A DNA stretch of 64,000 bases, from positions 434,001 through 498,000 of the forward strand of contig JARGXX010000010.1 in assembly GCA_030374765.1 (NCBI GenBank), read 5' to 3'. The notes under the pieces were generated by a model, which saw only the letters and a program-made list of their open reading frames with translations, did not search any database and was not told the DNA's origin. The DNA is from Agarophyton chilense. Lineage: Eukaryota > Rhodophyta > Florideophyceae > Gracilariales > Gracilariaceae. The position numbers were made by a program, and so were the translations under genes. Positions 22,802 to 34,700 of the stretch are shown here, one piece after another (within the stretch, counting starts at the first letter, position 1; every line of letters starts with the position of its first letter).

Positions 22802-23596
22802 TGTTGTCCAACGCCAAGGGCGGCGGAAACGCACGAAGATGTCCGAGTCTTCCTCCAAGGAGGGTAGCACGGCGACGGAGCCTCTCCGGAGTGAACAAGA
22901 CTAAGTCGGGGTGTAAGGCCGAGGTTCACCGGCACGCCAAGCGGTGAGAGTGCGGGATGCTAGAAGGGAGCAGACCAGGTATGAGCTGTATTCCACGGGA
23001 GTGGGCAAGTGATAAAGGGGGGACCACCCAGTGGGGGCGATCGGGGGCATGGGCCACGAGAGCCAAAAAGAAATATGTAGCAAACCCAATACTGGGGCGA
23101 GAACACGGCAGTGGTATGAAAGATATACACGCTAACAGCGGTGAGTCTCCTGTTGACGCACGGTGGATAAGTCTACCGTTAGTAACGCGGCTTCACCTCC
23201 GTAGAGTGTGGAAGACTCGCGAAAGCGGAAAAAGACTTAGAGCCAAGAACCCTGGTTGGGGAGGTTTACTGAGTGTCAGGGCGAGATCGCCCTGGCACTA
23301 TATATTGTAGACTACTGTAGAGAGCTCCCTAACCTAGTGTAATAAAGCTAAATAAATAGAGAAATATCCAGCTATGCTGTGCCAACCTGTCCTGGGCCAC
23401 CCGTGGTACACGTGGGTAAGTCACACCCGAATCGGGGCCACGGCGCACGGCCGCCGGTGCACTTCGCGTACAACGCGTATACACCTGGCTACGCCAGCCC
23501 GCTAGTAGCGGTATTACTCATAGATCTCACAAGTATCGCCCGAGGCGGAAAAACAACCAAGTCCTGGAAAATGGCCCTCACGAGGGTTGCACTTCA
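22802..23596 (-). repeat. Element A 5' LTR (right)
   Basis: 795 bp, direct repeat of 11,822-12,615, followed by the target duplication TTCTG at 23,597-23,601. It differs from the other LTR by roughly a dozen substitutions and one extra A (run near 23,065-23,070). The TATA-like site is CACTATATATTG at 23,296-23,307. Confidence 0.93.
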
Positions 23597-23601
23597 TTCT
23601 G
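23597..23601. repeat. Target-site duplication TTCTG of element A (right copy)
   Basis: Identical to 11,817-11,821. A 5-bp duplication is normal for Ty3/gypsy integration. Confidence 0.9.
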
Positions 23602-24208
23602 CACTGTCGGAATGCCGATGGAAGATTTTTTTCGCTAAGTATAATGATACTCATAAGTGAGTGCAACGGCTAGGATGAACTTATGAAGCGGCACCCCCGC
23701 AGATGGTCCGTGAGGTGGTATGTTACACGTGGGACGTCGGTCTGCCACGGCGCATCCGATTCGACCCTTTGTAGGGAAATACCGGATTGGCAACGGCGCA
23801 TATACTGTAGTGAGTAGCCACGTGGCAAGCATTATCCCGTACTTTAGAGAGGTTAATCGGCTAACCAAGGTTATATCTAGATATTATTATGTGTGGCGCT
23901 CACCCCTGTGCACTGTACTTAAGGCACAGAAGGGAGCGCCGACTCCAGAGTAAAGGAGACAACAAACGGGTTCACCACTCACTTGTTTCTTGTTCAGGAT
24001 TCCTAAACTGGAGATCCGGACAAGCTAGAACATGTAGTTGTCCGTTCCATAGTACCAACCACCCTCATTGGCGAGTGGGACCTTACAACCCCCATTTCAG
24101 CTCGCTAGTGTTGTGCTCTACCACACCTTACTGTTAGGCGCAAGCACCCATTCGCCAGTCCCGAATAACGTCGCAGGTCTCTGATCTCTCCGTAGATCGG
24201 ATACTACA
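23602..24208 (+). repeat. D-family LTR, main part (copy 1)
   Basis: Continuation of the LTR begun at 11,810, running from CACTGTCGGAATGCC to GATACTACA. Total about 619 bp once element A is discounted. Ends TGTAGTAT...ATACTACA form an 8-bp terminal inverted repeat. A second copy, inverted, is at 37,073-37,692. No internal region of its element is seen, so it is a solo LTR or a remnant. The flanks of the whole LTR (TGTTG at 11,805-11,809, GGTTG at 24,209-24,213) match at four of five bases. Confidence 0.75.
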
Positions 24209-24211
24209 GGT

Positions 24212-25127
24212 TGTGGAGCAAAACCCGGCGACGGGAAGTGCTCTCAAGGTGTTCGAAGCCTTACTCCCTGGGGGGAGGCAGACTCAGAGACAGAGCCCTC
24301 CGTTCCACCCGCAGTGTGGGGTGTAACTCCCACGGGGGATTCCGGCAGTACCGACGGAGGTGAGGGGTAGAAACCGTTGGATCGGGAATGGGTATGGGTA
24401 TCCCAAAGAATGGGGGAAAATCCGGCGAAGAGGAAAAACGGGGCGAGGGTCGGGCACTAACAGGCACCGGACCCGAGAACCAGAAAAGGGGCGAAACAAC
24501 AAAAGAAACCCAATACAGGGGCGAAAACCTGTCCTCGAAAGGAAACACAAAAAGCACGCAACAAGTAAGCAGAACCCCCACGGGGTATCGTGCACGCAGG
24601 TCGTCTGAGCGGTCCCAAGGGGGTGGTTGCACGGAACCCAAACGTGGGCACTCTCCAAGTGGAGTCGTGTCCCTACGCAGGCGTTGCTAACCAGAGCCCG
24701 TTCCGGGTTGTAAGGCCGAAACGATGGCGACGAAGAACCTCTAAAGGTATCGAAGACCAACCTTGGTTCCCATTTACTCTGAGCTTCGGACTGTCAGATC
24801 TCATCTCCCTAAGTAGGGCCCACTAACCAAACTCTACAGTAGTGCACACCTGCTCAGGGCCATACACGTGGAGATCCAACTGTCAGGGCCCAAAAATCCA
24901 ACGTTCTAACAAATATCCGAAAATCGGTGCCAAAATTAAGCCACGTGTATCACAGGGCCAATCCAACCATGGGCCATCCGAATTTTCCCTTATAGGCGAA
25001 ATATAACCAGAAAACAGTGCCACCTCAGCACACCTTAGAGGGGATCATAATCATAACCCTCGGAGGGTTCAATCCTCATTCTATGAGTTGCATCTTCAAG
25101 TATCCCCTAACTGGGCGTTGCTCTACA
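24212..25127 (-). repeat. C-family LTR, 3' LTR of element B
   Basis: 916 bp, the inverted counterpart of 62,036-63,078, with TGTAGAGCAACG...GCTCCACA ends on the element strand. It lacks the 129-bp internal duplication of the element C LTR. On its outer side only three bases separate it from the D-family LTR. Confidence 0.88.
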
Positions 25128-25142
25128 TCTCCCTCTCCTTAA
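25128..25142 (-). other. Element B polypurine tract
   Basis: On the element strand AAGGAGAGGGAGA directly precedes the 3' LTR start TGTAGAGC, the expected second-strand priming site. Confidence 0.75.
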
Positions 25143-25169
25143 GACGAGGAAGAACATTCCGAGCCGCGG

Positions 25170-26106
25170 GTGTCTAGCTTTCCGATCACTATACATACTT
25201 CTTTCCCAATGGGGTCCTTCACCACTTCTGAGGATCGCCACAAATCCGGCACATCGGTACAACTTTCTTCTACTCCTCCGACTTTCGGCGATAAGCAACT
25301 TCTCGCAACAGCGATCTCAACCAGCCCTCTCAAGGGAATGAACCCATACGTCATCAACCCACTCTTGGGGCCATCGGCCTCCCCGCCGGCGGACAACGAA
25401 GCTCCCCAGCAGGGTGGAGATTTCTCCGATGCTACGGACCATCATGCGTCAGATCGACCTTGTCCCAGCATTGGGTTCGGCCAGCAACGTGCAGGACCTG
25501 TATCCAATCTTGGACGTGATCGACAACACCCAATGGGATCGAGTTCCAGTGGCTAATCAGCCCGCAGAGGAAGGATCCGCGCGAGACAAGTCTCCTGGCC
25601 GGTACGATCCGGGCTCCGGTAACTGGGTCTATTACAATCCCTTCGAAGGTGTTCGCATCAGTGCGGCGCAAGCACGGGCGCTGATTGACTCGCCTCGACC
25701 GATGCCGGTGGGACCCCCGACGGGGTTCATTTATAACGACGATTACGAGTACGAGCCTCCAGTAGACCTGGACGATCCAGCGTTGGATAACGAAGTGCCA
25801 GCTCCTAGTGGAGTACTCCCTGTGGAGCCATCTGCACCCTTCCAACCAGTGGGAACGACCTCAGCTGCGGCGGCGAATGCATCCGGTGGCGGTCCATCTG
25901 CTCCCCCCGGGTGGGGTGTGAACACCCTTGCGCAGGCGCCGGTTGCCACTCCGCAAGCGGATAGTGTGCGACAAGGCCTCGTGAACGCAGGCATTCCGAT
26001 TCCCCCGGGTATGACGGATGTGAGCCAGATGTTGGCTTTCGCCTCGGCGTACCATCAGGGTCAGAATCCCAACGGTGGGGCGGGTCCCTCCTCGGGCTTT
26101 CCGTAG
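25170..26106 (+). pseudogene. Antisense ORF of element B, unknown product, internally shortened
   Basis: Plus strand, starting about 40 bp inside the LTR as in element A. An N-terminal frame (GTG 25,170, first ATG 25,209) runs to 25,556 and is overlapped by a second frame (25,414-26,106, 230 codons), so there is a frame change near 25,410-25,550. The second frame aligns with the C-terminal half of the element A ORF (LDLSIPLGG vs IDLVPALGS; GFVDADEYYHVYDGDDP vs GFIYNDDYEYEPPVDLDDP). The central Trp/Arg-rich block of about 270 residues in A is missing. Product unknown; the tail is Gly/Pro/Ala-rich. Confidence 0.6.
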
Positions 26107-26159
26107 TTCCGCCTTCGGGCAATTGTAGAGTCCATAGCTTGGCGACAATAGTAAACTTC

Positions 26160-26330
26160 TGATATTTGCATAACTTCTTTTCTTCTTCCTTCCTAGGATC
26201 TTAACTTCTACTTCTTTTCTTCTTCATTCCTTCTTAGGATCTTCTTCATCTTCTGCCGTTCCTAGGGTCCAATCTTCTTCTTAATCTTCTTCTCCACTTC
26301 GTGGGTCTTCTTTTCCTTTTTCATCATAAA
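26160..26330. repeat. TTCTTC-rich low-complexity tract in element B
   Basis: Pyrimidine-rich on plus (GAAGAA-rich on the element strand), with repeats of CTTCTTC and CCTAGGATCTT. It lies between the antisense ORF stop and the chromodomain stop, where the two opposed frames converge. Confidence 0.7.
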
Positions 26331-26497
26331 CTGTCCCGATAACCGGTGTTGTGTTCCCCGGTTAACGGGGCTAGGCCGAGGGCCAGTAGACATTCCCTCT
26401 CAATACGTGTTCTTCGGGATACTCTCCTCAATTCCTCTTCAGAGGTCCAACATCTTCCTCACTTCGAGGTCGCATCCACACCAGTTCCCGTGGTGGC

Positions 26498-26737
26498 TTA
26501 CCCGACTTGGGCACGATCCAGACTTGGAGGCAAGGTTACCCGAGCGCGTCGGTGATAGGATAAAACCTTAGACCTCGGAAGGTGCTCAATGGGTTCCACT
26601 GTATCCTCATCAGCCGAGAATCCGTACCATCGGACTTGGTAGCGGACTTCTCCCTCGGGGGTGTAGATATGACGCACGATGCGATCGATAACGAATTCCT
26701 GCGGGTACAATGTTCCCTGTTCGGGCTTCTCTTCCAT
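26498..26737 (-). pseudogene. Element B chromodomain (C-terminus of pol)
   Basis: About 80 codons with EFVIDRIVRH, YQVRWYGFSADEDTVEPIEHLPRSKV (given here in two overlapping parts: YQVRWYGFSADED and EPIEHLPRSKV). It is closely related to the chromodomain of element A (QYLVRWYGLG, EPMEHLPRSKV). In chromoviruses this domain targets integration to marked chromatin. It is in the same frame as the pol segments upstream but separated from them by at least the stop at 27,338. Confidence 0.8.
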
Positions 26738-27068
26738 CTTAGAGCGCTCTAGTTACCTTGAGGGTGTCAACGTAGGGTCTAGACACACCCCGGTGGGTTC
26801 TTTTCCGTGTTGCGAGCGGGTCTCAGCACTTCGTCCAAACGGCGCCGAGTGGCCTGTGGGCTACGTTGTAACTTCCGTTTACGGAGTCAAAACGGCCCAG
26901 TTTTGGGTTCTTCTTAAAGCTGAGATCTTCCCGATAACAACGGTGTTCTTAGATTCCGTGACGGTTGAGAAACTGCGACGCGGTAGCGTCTCCAATCTCA
27001 GGGGGGTAAGACTTCAACGTCAACCCGAGCTACGGGGACGAAGGTTGCTCTTGTGCAACGCGCCGTGC

Positions 27069-27175
27069 GACGGAGGCGGTTTTCGCGACAGTTGGTCGTC
27101 AGAGCCTTTTGATTTGCTCAGTGAGGCGGTTTGCGCGACGGTTGGTCGTCAGAGCCTTTTGATTGGCTCGGTGCC
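27069..27175. repeat. Short tandem duplication in element B pol tail
   Basis: Two adjacent copies of GAGGCGGTTT-CGCGAC-GTTGGTCGTCAGAGCCTTTTGATT (about 50 bp unit), with a few differences. At 27,203-27,229, 27 bp of the antisense ORF (GCGCCGGTTGCCACTCCGCA...) are repeated from 25,937-25,963. Confidence 0.75.
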
Positions 27176-27337
27176 ATTCGACGTGTGCCACATAAATGCG
27201 CGGGCGCCGGTTGCCACTCCGCAAGCGGATGTGAGGTGGCGCTTTCGACACGTGCTAGCACTCTCCTGAGCTGTCCCCGACGGGTCTCACTCATTTCTTT
27301 CCCATTCCTGAGGGTTCCAGTGTCTCCATAGGAGTTC

Positions 27338-30300
27338 CTATTCCCATTCCATAACGGAGAGCCAAATTTGGTCAACCTCGTCGTCGAGATCTTCCCCGTG
27401 CGGGTCCGCTGACACAACTCGTTCCCGAGAAAGCGGGGTTTGAGTGTGCGACACCTCTGTGTCTCTTCCGCGGCGGCGGATGATCGTCGGCTCTGTAGGC
27501 GTTCCGGGTGCGGAGTTCTCCACACGACTCTCCCTAAGCGGGTTTTCGTCATCTTTTCTGACGTCGTGCTCGGCTGGGTCGGCGGTGATGTCGCTACCCA
27601 TACGCTGGGGTTGTGACTTCTCTGTCGCCGGCTCGGTCGGGCTCGCCGTCTCACTGTGAGAACTAGATTCCCTGTTAGGGTGACTGGCTGACGCCAAAAC
27701 ATCGTCCTGCGAAGGAACTAAATTCTCCTCCCCCTCCTTAGGCGGAGAGCCAGGAGGCTTGATTGCCTCCGGTGGGGGAGTAACTCTGTAAGAGTTAGTT
27801 GACTGGGCCCTTGAGGGAGCGGGCCCAGGTTCGGGAGCATCCGAAGTTAAAGAGCCAGTCGGCGAATCCAGACTCTCGTTGACGAGTATATCGTCACAAA
27901 CATCATCCGTCAGCGGTTGAGCTCCTCCCTTGAGGTCCGATACCATAAAGCATGGGATGTCATCGTCCTCGTAGGGTTCCGTTTCCGCTGTGGTTCCCAA
28001 GCAGGATAGTGCATCAGCCTGAGTGTTCAGCTTCCCTTTCTTCTACAGGATCTCAAAGTCGATTTCTGACAGTCGGAGACGCCAGCGCATAAGGCGGCCC
28101 GAGGGTTCGGATATCTCCAGGAGCCAACGCAAGCATGCGTGGTCCGTATGGACTTTGAAACGAGTACCCATCAGATAGGGGCGAAGTGTAGCTAAGGCCC
28201 ACACAACGGCTAAACATTCTTTCTCGGAGACTGAGTAGTTCCTTTCATGGACATTCAGGGAACGTGACCAGTACCCAATAGGGTGACGTTCACCATCCTC
28301 AGAGGATTGGAACAGTGCACACCCTACTTGGTTTGCACTAGCATCGGTGTCCACTTCGTAAGGGAGCCCAGGATTGGGTAGAGCCAAGATTGGCGGTGAT
28401 GTTACGGCATTCACCAGTGCCGTGAAGGCAGACGCATCCGCGTCGCCAAAAGGTTCCAGTTCAACTGGTTGTCCCTTCGTCAGGAGCCTGTTGAGGGGGG
28501 TGGCAATATCCGCAAAGTTCGGGACGAATCGGCGATACACGTTACACAGACCTAAGAAGGATCGCAACTCCGTTTGAGTTTTCGGGTGTTTTGCTTCCTT
28601 CAAGAATTTCACTCGTACTTCATCTATTGAAAGCTGTCCGGGACGGATGATATGATCCAGATATTTAACCGAATCGGTGAAAAACTCGCACTTCTTGAGT
28701 TTCAAGGTGATTCCCGCGTCGCGGAGTATCTTCATTACGTCCCTGACGTGTTCGAGGTGATCATCCAGGTTGTTGGAGAAGACAATAATGTCGTCTAAAT
28801 ACACTAGACACGTCTTCCACTTGAAGGGAGCCAACAGAATGTCTATCGCCCGTTGAAACGTTGCGGGGGCATTTGTCAACCCAAAAGGCATCCTCCGGAG
28901 TCGGAAAAGTCCTTGATGACACACGAAAGCCGTTTTGTCTCGATCTTCCTCCCTAATAGGGACTTGCCAGTAGCCCGAATTGGCGTCGAGGGTAGAGAAA
29001 ACAGTAGCGCTCCCAAGGGAGTCGATGTATTCGTCCATCCGAGGGATCGGGTACACATCCTTAATGGTTACCTCGATCAGGCGTCTGTAATCGATGCAGA
29101 AACGCCACGATCCATCCGATTTCGGAACTAACACCACTGGTGAGGCCCAAGCGGACTGGGCAGGTTCAATTACGCCCGCTTTAAGCATCTTCTCCACCTG
29201 AGATTTCTCCTCTTCCCGAGCTTTCGGTCCAGCCCTGTAAGGGTGTTGGGCAATAGGCCGAGTGTTCGGTAACAAGTCGATGCGGTGTTCTGTAGTCACA
29301 ATAGTTCCAAGGGAACCATCCCATAGGGGGGGAAATTCACGAAGCATGTGCCTCAGCTTCTCCCAATGAGATGCGGGTACATGGTTGAGATCCCATTTCT
29401 CCAATTCCTGAACAGGATCCGTCTGGTCTGCTCCAGTGATAGGGGCCGTAACCTTCTGAGGTTTAAAGTGTTCAGCGTGTGGAGCTGCAGTCGTATGCTC
29501 ACCGTCTTCCGCGATTTCTGCTGTGTCCTCCCCCTCCTTAGGGTCCGCCACACCAAGGACCTCTGCGATAGAGATCTTTGTAGGTACGACCGCATGCGGG
29601 TGTGGAAGAACAGAACCCAAGATCTGGTGTTTGACCAAATGCTGCGTTGTCTTTCCAAAGTTGGCTACCAAAACCTTGAAAGGTTTATCCGGTTCCACGG
29701 AGACAACCCCATTCGCAAGGGCGAGTTGATGCCGCGTATACAGAGACGGGTTCGGTTGTACCACATGCACACCAATGTGCTTGGTAACAACTGTGACCCA
29801 AACCTGGGTTTCTGGCGGGATAGCCACTGACTTCGCAACCTTTACCCGTGTAGACACCGGGTCCTTCTTCACAGATTCCTGCGCGACAGGGAGAGGAACG
29901 CGTGTTCGCGCTGCTCCCTGTAAGGGTTTACGAACGATTGGGATCGTAGACCCGTCTTCGAGTTCCACAGTTCTATTCCGAGGACGGATGGCTTCCACGA
30001 AGCGGTCGCAAAAGTCACAACCCAGGATGACTGGTGCTGCAAGTGACTTGCATACAATAAACTCTAGTTGAACGAGATAGGAGCCTAACCTCACCATGAG
30101 GGAAATTGTACCCAGTGTCCGTAGCGGGTTGTTGTTTGCATCGGCGATATCCAAACGTGGACCGGTACGAACTTGAACCCGGAGCAGCGGGGGTAACAAT
30201 TCAACATGAATTAAGTTAGGAGCGGCTCCTGTATCCAGGACAGATATTTGACGAACCATAAACTGGTTGGACAGGCCGAAGTCGGCGAATACTTTATAAT

Positions 30301-30511
30301 TCCGCTTGGCCATTACCATAACTCGATCCGGAATACGGAGATTACGGGACCGTATCCACGGGCGACGGAGGACACTAAAGTATCCCGACTTAACGTCGGT
30401 GTCAGCCGTTCTCCTTGAAAGGATAGTCACAGCTGGGGAGCGAAGCTGGAGCGCCTCGGGCGTCTTCATCTCCGGCTTAGAAGACGCCCCTCCCGCAGGG
30501 GAGACTCCCAA
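27338..30511 (-). pseudogene. pol: Element B pol: protease-RT-RNase H and linker, no integrase
   Basis: Minus strand: protease (LDTGAAPN, about 30,220), RT with LDANSGYWQVPI and YLDD (about 28,800), and RNase H (VDTDASANQVG, EKECLAVVWAL, HTDHACLRWL). An in-frame TAG at 28,043-28,045 falls where element A has Tyr (IYKKG). The frame then continues through DDIPCFMVSDL into a Ser/Pro/Glu-rich linker ending at 27,338. Element A has about 300 residues of integrase after the equivalent DDIPCFVVDD, which are absent here, so a deletion is the simplest explanation. About 70% similar to element A by eye in RT. Confidence 0.87.
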
Positions 30512-30513
30512 GT

Positions 30514-31720
30514 TTAGTTTTTCGAAGCAGACCCCACCGAATTCGGTGCAGCTGCCTCGAAGGGGACCGGTTGTTCCCCGTTCGCGGGTACAAGTTCTGT
30601 ATCCCTGTCAGCAAGGTGAGCTCGGAGTATCTTTTGTTTCTCATAGGACCTATTCGGGACTCGAGCTTTCTCCTCAGGGGTCAGAGCCTCGTACTGAGCG
30701 ATAATTCGTGAACCCTCCCGCAGGGGAAATGTGCAGTCTGGTGCTTTGTGACCACGGAGGTAACACAAATAGAAAATCAGCTCTGCCGGGTTCGGTTGTG
30801 GACGTGAATCCACGCGACGTGGTGCTGTATCCCTCCATCCGGGGCGAGAGAACTGAGCAGCGGTATTCGCAAAAGGTAGCGATGCGGCTGCCACCCTCCG
30901 TCCGTGAGTATAGAGCGCAGGGTCTTCATCCGTAGTCGGAGCGGATGTCGACGGCAACTCAGACGTACCCGTAGATTCGGGGTTACTTCCCATGAAGTGA
31001 ATGTTATCATTGACCCCCACAGGGGCAGGGCCTCCTGCGAGTGAAAAAGACGAGTTACCTCCATCGGCGAGGAGTGCACGTGTCGGCCGACTCTTTCGGT
31101 TCTGCCGGGCACGGAGAGTATCCCCCTCAGCCTGGGCGTACTGAACCAATTCCAAGTAGGTCAGCTTGCGCTTCTCTTCCCGATGTCGGGCAACCAATGC
31201 CCTTATCGAGGGGTCCAAACCATCCACAAACATGGAGCATCTCTCGTAGGCGGGGAATACATTCCCGCATCGGTGAAACGCTTTATTCAAGCGAGTTGAA
31301 TACACCGTTTCGGTTTCCATCGGCTTCTGCCGCGTATCCCTTAATGCAAGGATTGCTTCCTGAATCGCATTTCCAGTAGCATATGACCTCAAGAGGTACT
31401 GCCCCGCTTCGGGCCAGCACGTGACTCCCCCTTCCGAGGCTTGGGATGATCCACGGACGGAGTTGAACTGGTCTTCAGCCATCCCCTTTAAGAAATAGGG
31501 TAATGCAAGATACGCTTGCGCTTCACTCATACCGAGGATGTCAGCCTCCTGGACGAACCTCGCAAGGAAATCGAGCACCAGAATTGGGTCTGTTCCTGTG
31601 AACTCCCTCTTCTGTAGGGTGATGCTCAGCCTTTTGATGTAGTCCTTGACCTTACCCGTTCCGCGGCATGTTCGATCTCCCGAAGGGTTAGAGTATGAAG
31701 TGATAACTGGTTCCCAAATG
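30514..31720 (-). pseudogene. gag: Element B gag, N-terminally truncated
   Basis: The frame is open from about 31,740 to the TAA at 30,514. It matches element A gag from DRTCRGTGKVKDYIKRL onwards through ILVLDFLARFVQEADILGMS and YFLKGMAEDQFNSVRG. The upstream Ser/Arg-rich and head regions are lost at the truncation point near 31,710. The zinc knuckle reads FYLCYLRGHKAPDC: its first Cys is Phe (TTC). Pol lies in the -1 frame across the AAAAAC-TAA end, as in element A. Confidence 0.85.
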
Positions 31721-34700
31721 CCACAGTCGTACGCTGTAGTAAGAAAAAGTCAATAGACTGAGAAAACTTGTTATTCTTCTTATACCATTCCGCGTCGTAC
31801 GAAAGAAAGTTCGTACCGAAAGAAGATTCTATATTATTGCTTCTGGATAGACACAGTTCTCGGAAATGTCATGGATGGCGGGTTTTGTGCAATTTGTTCA
31901 ACGTTTAGGTCCTAAAGCTACCTGCGAATACCTCCCAATTTTTGCAACCTTGCGCCTCTATCATAAATAACAGGTTCTAAACGGCTACCAGAGGGTTCCA
32001 TGATGCGTTGCTGCTGTTGAAAGAGTTCCTGATTGCGACGTGATGTTCAAAATGACAATAGCCGATTCCATATAACGCGTTGTCTCTCCTGAACCCATAA
32101 TACGTAGTTTTAGTGAAGTTGGATTTTGGCCGATGGACTATAAGTTTCAAAAGAACTTGGAGCAAAGAATCGGTCCAAACAGCTCTGGAGAAGGTGTTGG
32201 AGAGGACGGTCTGGGTGATAGTTTACGTAGATCTAAGCAATGAGAAGCACGAACGATTGTGTGTTGTACAAAGTGAAACAGTCTATGGGAGGCTTTTAAA
32301 GTCCAGCAACTGCTCTCAATGCAATTGAAATCGTTCTGCAGATACACCGGAGCACGAACAGAATCTTTTGGGAATCTGCCCCTTTCAGTGCTCCTGGTCG
32401 CATCATGAAGAAAAAAACAGATGTGCTCTGCAGTACTCCTGCGCTTTGTTTAATAAGTTTGAAGAATGTTAGTCACGTTGTTCGTTTCGCGGAGGAGAAA
32501 AAGAACGCATCTATAAGAGTAGAAAAGGTTATACCATCCAAATCTGCTCATTCATCAAGTATAAATAGATTTTATCGTCGTGGAGTGAGGCGCAAGGGGC
32601 TTCGGTGTTTGTGGTGAGTTGTTGCAGAGGATGTATCTTCGGCGCAGCTGCAGCGACGACATTGCAGCATGTCGAGGAACCAGAGTGATGATGCGGAAAG
32701 TTCGAGGCGGAAGCGCTGAGCAAAATCTCTCCAGCGCCTTCGTTTTATGCCTTAGGTCCTGATCGGTGGAAGGCAGCCTTCAGTCAATGGCGCCCCAAAT
32801 AAACCCACTAGCCACACCGTGAGGTTTTTCGTTGGACGAAATCTGTGATTTCTCCGACAAGAAGCCATGTTTTGGGGGTGAAAAGTGTACCCCAAATAAT
32901 CCTAACGGGATTGCTTATCACGAGCAGGTTCTATCAATGAAATTAAGGTCTCCAGCCCAGAAAATCAACGACCTTGGTCAGTATTTCGTATGACGCCATG
33001 GCTTTCCTATTCGCCTTAAAAAGAATTGAAAGCATCTACTATATCGTTAACGCAAAGCTGGCGTCCATCCCCTATCTCGTTTAGACTGCGCACAAACTGA
33101 AGCCAAAACCCATCATTGATATTATACAAAATCATGAAGAGTTCAACAAACCAACGAAACCCTTCGATGCCCCGTCGCCTCCATATATAACCTACCAAAA
33201 AGTTTGATGTATTCTTTTGCATCCATTTAAAATCAGCGATACATTTGAAAGCCATATTTTCTTCTTTCTCAAAGCTACTAATTTCGTGGAACTATTGCAT
33301 ACCGCAAATTCATGAATCGGTAAAAATCTCTGCACCGCCATACGTCTACAAAAGTCCACCTTAGTGGTATTAAGCTACACAGAAACGCCGATCACGTTGC
33401 ATAATCTACATTCCCGCCCCTTAATACTTCCAATGAAAACTGTTATACAATTTTGATGTACTTAATTTAAGCTTTGGAATCATTCATAGAGAGGAAAACA
33501 TAGAAGCACTTTGCCGGTTCGCCTGAATTTAAAACACACAAAAAGTATTGGTACTTACATTTCGTTGCCGCAAACAAGCCCTTTCTTAACCCTTTTGAAC
33601 TTGAACAGATTAATGTCTACAATGCTTGAAGTGAGAAAGAGCTAATCAAAAAAAATTCATTGCTCACGGTTTATTCTATTGTATGTACAGAGGCGCAGAA
33701 TAGTGTTTCATCGATATTCCCAGGTGCACAAAATACACTAACATACCACACCCGCGCAACCCCACTTCCCCAAATGAAGTTTGTTTGTTCCAGCCCGCTT
33801 TTTTGCATCTTGTTTGTTCGTTTCACATGGATACCTGAAAAATATTGCACGTCTCTTCCTGCTGCTGTTCATATTGCCTTTTCTTTTTGTTCCAGCTTTC
33901 GTACTATACTTCTTCTTTCTAGTCATTTTGATCTGTACTTTAATACTTTGAATTAGTTATTTATCTTTCACAGCTCTTTTGTTTTCCTTTCGCTTCGTGG
34001 CTCTCTCCATCTTCTTCTACCACTCCCCCTGGCACTACCACTCTCATTTTGGCTTTCCCTCTTTCTCCCGCTCCAACCCCCAAGCTAATTTATGTGCCCA
34101 CTAGCTCCTTTCTTCTTTGTTCAAAATATTGTTGCCTTTTTTCTCTCTCTAGCTCAATCTCTTTTTAAAAACTCTCGCTTGTGTTCTGCGTTCTTCTCTC
34201 GATGTCGCACTCTATCAATTTTTCTCAATCTTTAGCTTTTTGATTCATTTTTCTCTAACAGTATTTTTGTTGATCTTACTACCGCACTTTTTCTTTCGGT
34301 CTCTCTATCGTGCGCGTTTCACCGTTCTTGCTCTCTTGCTGTCGTATTTGCTCAGATTCTAGGTCTTGATCTTTCAATTTCTTTCCCTTCTTGCCATTCC
34401 TGATGTGTATCCTTTGTGAAGGTGGTTTTCTATGACTAAGTCCTTTTTACCGGTCGCGCGTTGTAACGAATTTTGACCATATTAGAGAGCACCTTTGTCC
34501 GACGGACCGGTCGTGCACGCAAGGTGTACACGTGTGCGCCTAGCACTGCTGGTTGGTTTAAATATTATATCTGCATTATTTCTATTAAGGTCCGAAGTTA
34601 ACTGCACTAATTTACACAATAGGGTGGCTCGGCGATTTTGCCTTAACGCTCAGAAAATCTTCCCTAACCGGATTTTTGTGGTTCTTAGAGTTTTCCGCTT

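Larger units (their letters stand above)
11822..23596 (-). mobile_element. Element A: complete Ty3/gypsy chromovirus, 11.8 kb
   Basis: Two direct LTRs (794 and 795 bp) bound a 10.2-kb interior, flanked by the 5-bp duplication TTCTG (11,817-11,821 and 23,597-23,601). On the minus strand the order is 5' LTR (right), gag, then pol (protease, RT, RNase H, integrase, GPY, linker, chromodomain). After that, between pol and the 3' LTR, comes a separate ORF on the plus strand. By eye the LTRs differ at about a dozen positions (about 98.5% identical), so the insertion is fairly young, yet pol has a frameshift, two stops and an altered integrase residue. It sits inside a D-family LTR. The LTR start resembles that of elements B/C (TG-A/T-AG-T/A-GCAAC). 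Confidence 0.93.
24212..31720 (-). mobile_element. Element B: 5'-truncated chromovirus lacking integrase
   Basis: Minus-strand element with a 3' LTR (24,212-25,127), polypurine tract, antisense ORF (plus strand), chromodomain, disrupted pol and a gag cut at its N-terminus near 31,700-31,730, where similarity to element A gag stops. No 5' LTR is present. The LTR family is that of element C (62,036-63,078). Pol passes from RNase H straight into the Ser/Pro-rich linker, so the integrase is missing. Confidence 0.88.

Noticed and set aside
22642-22935. N-terminal extension of element A Gag into the LTR
   Set aside because: It reads through the primer region and LTR; the first ATG after them is 22,641.
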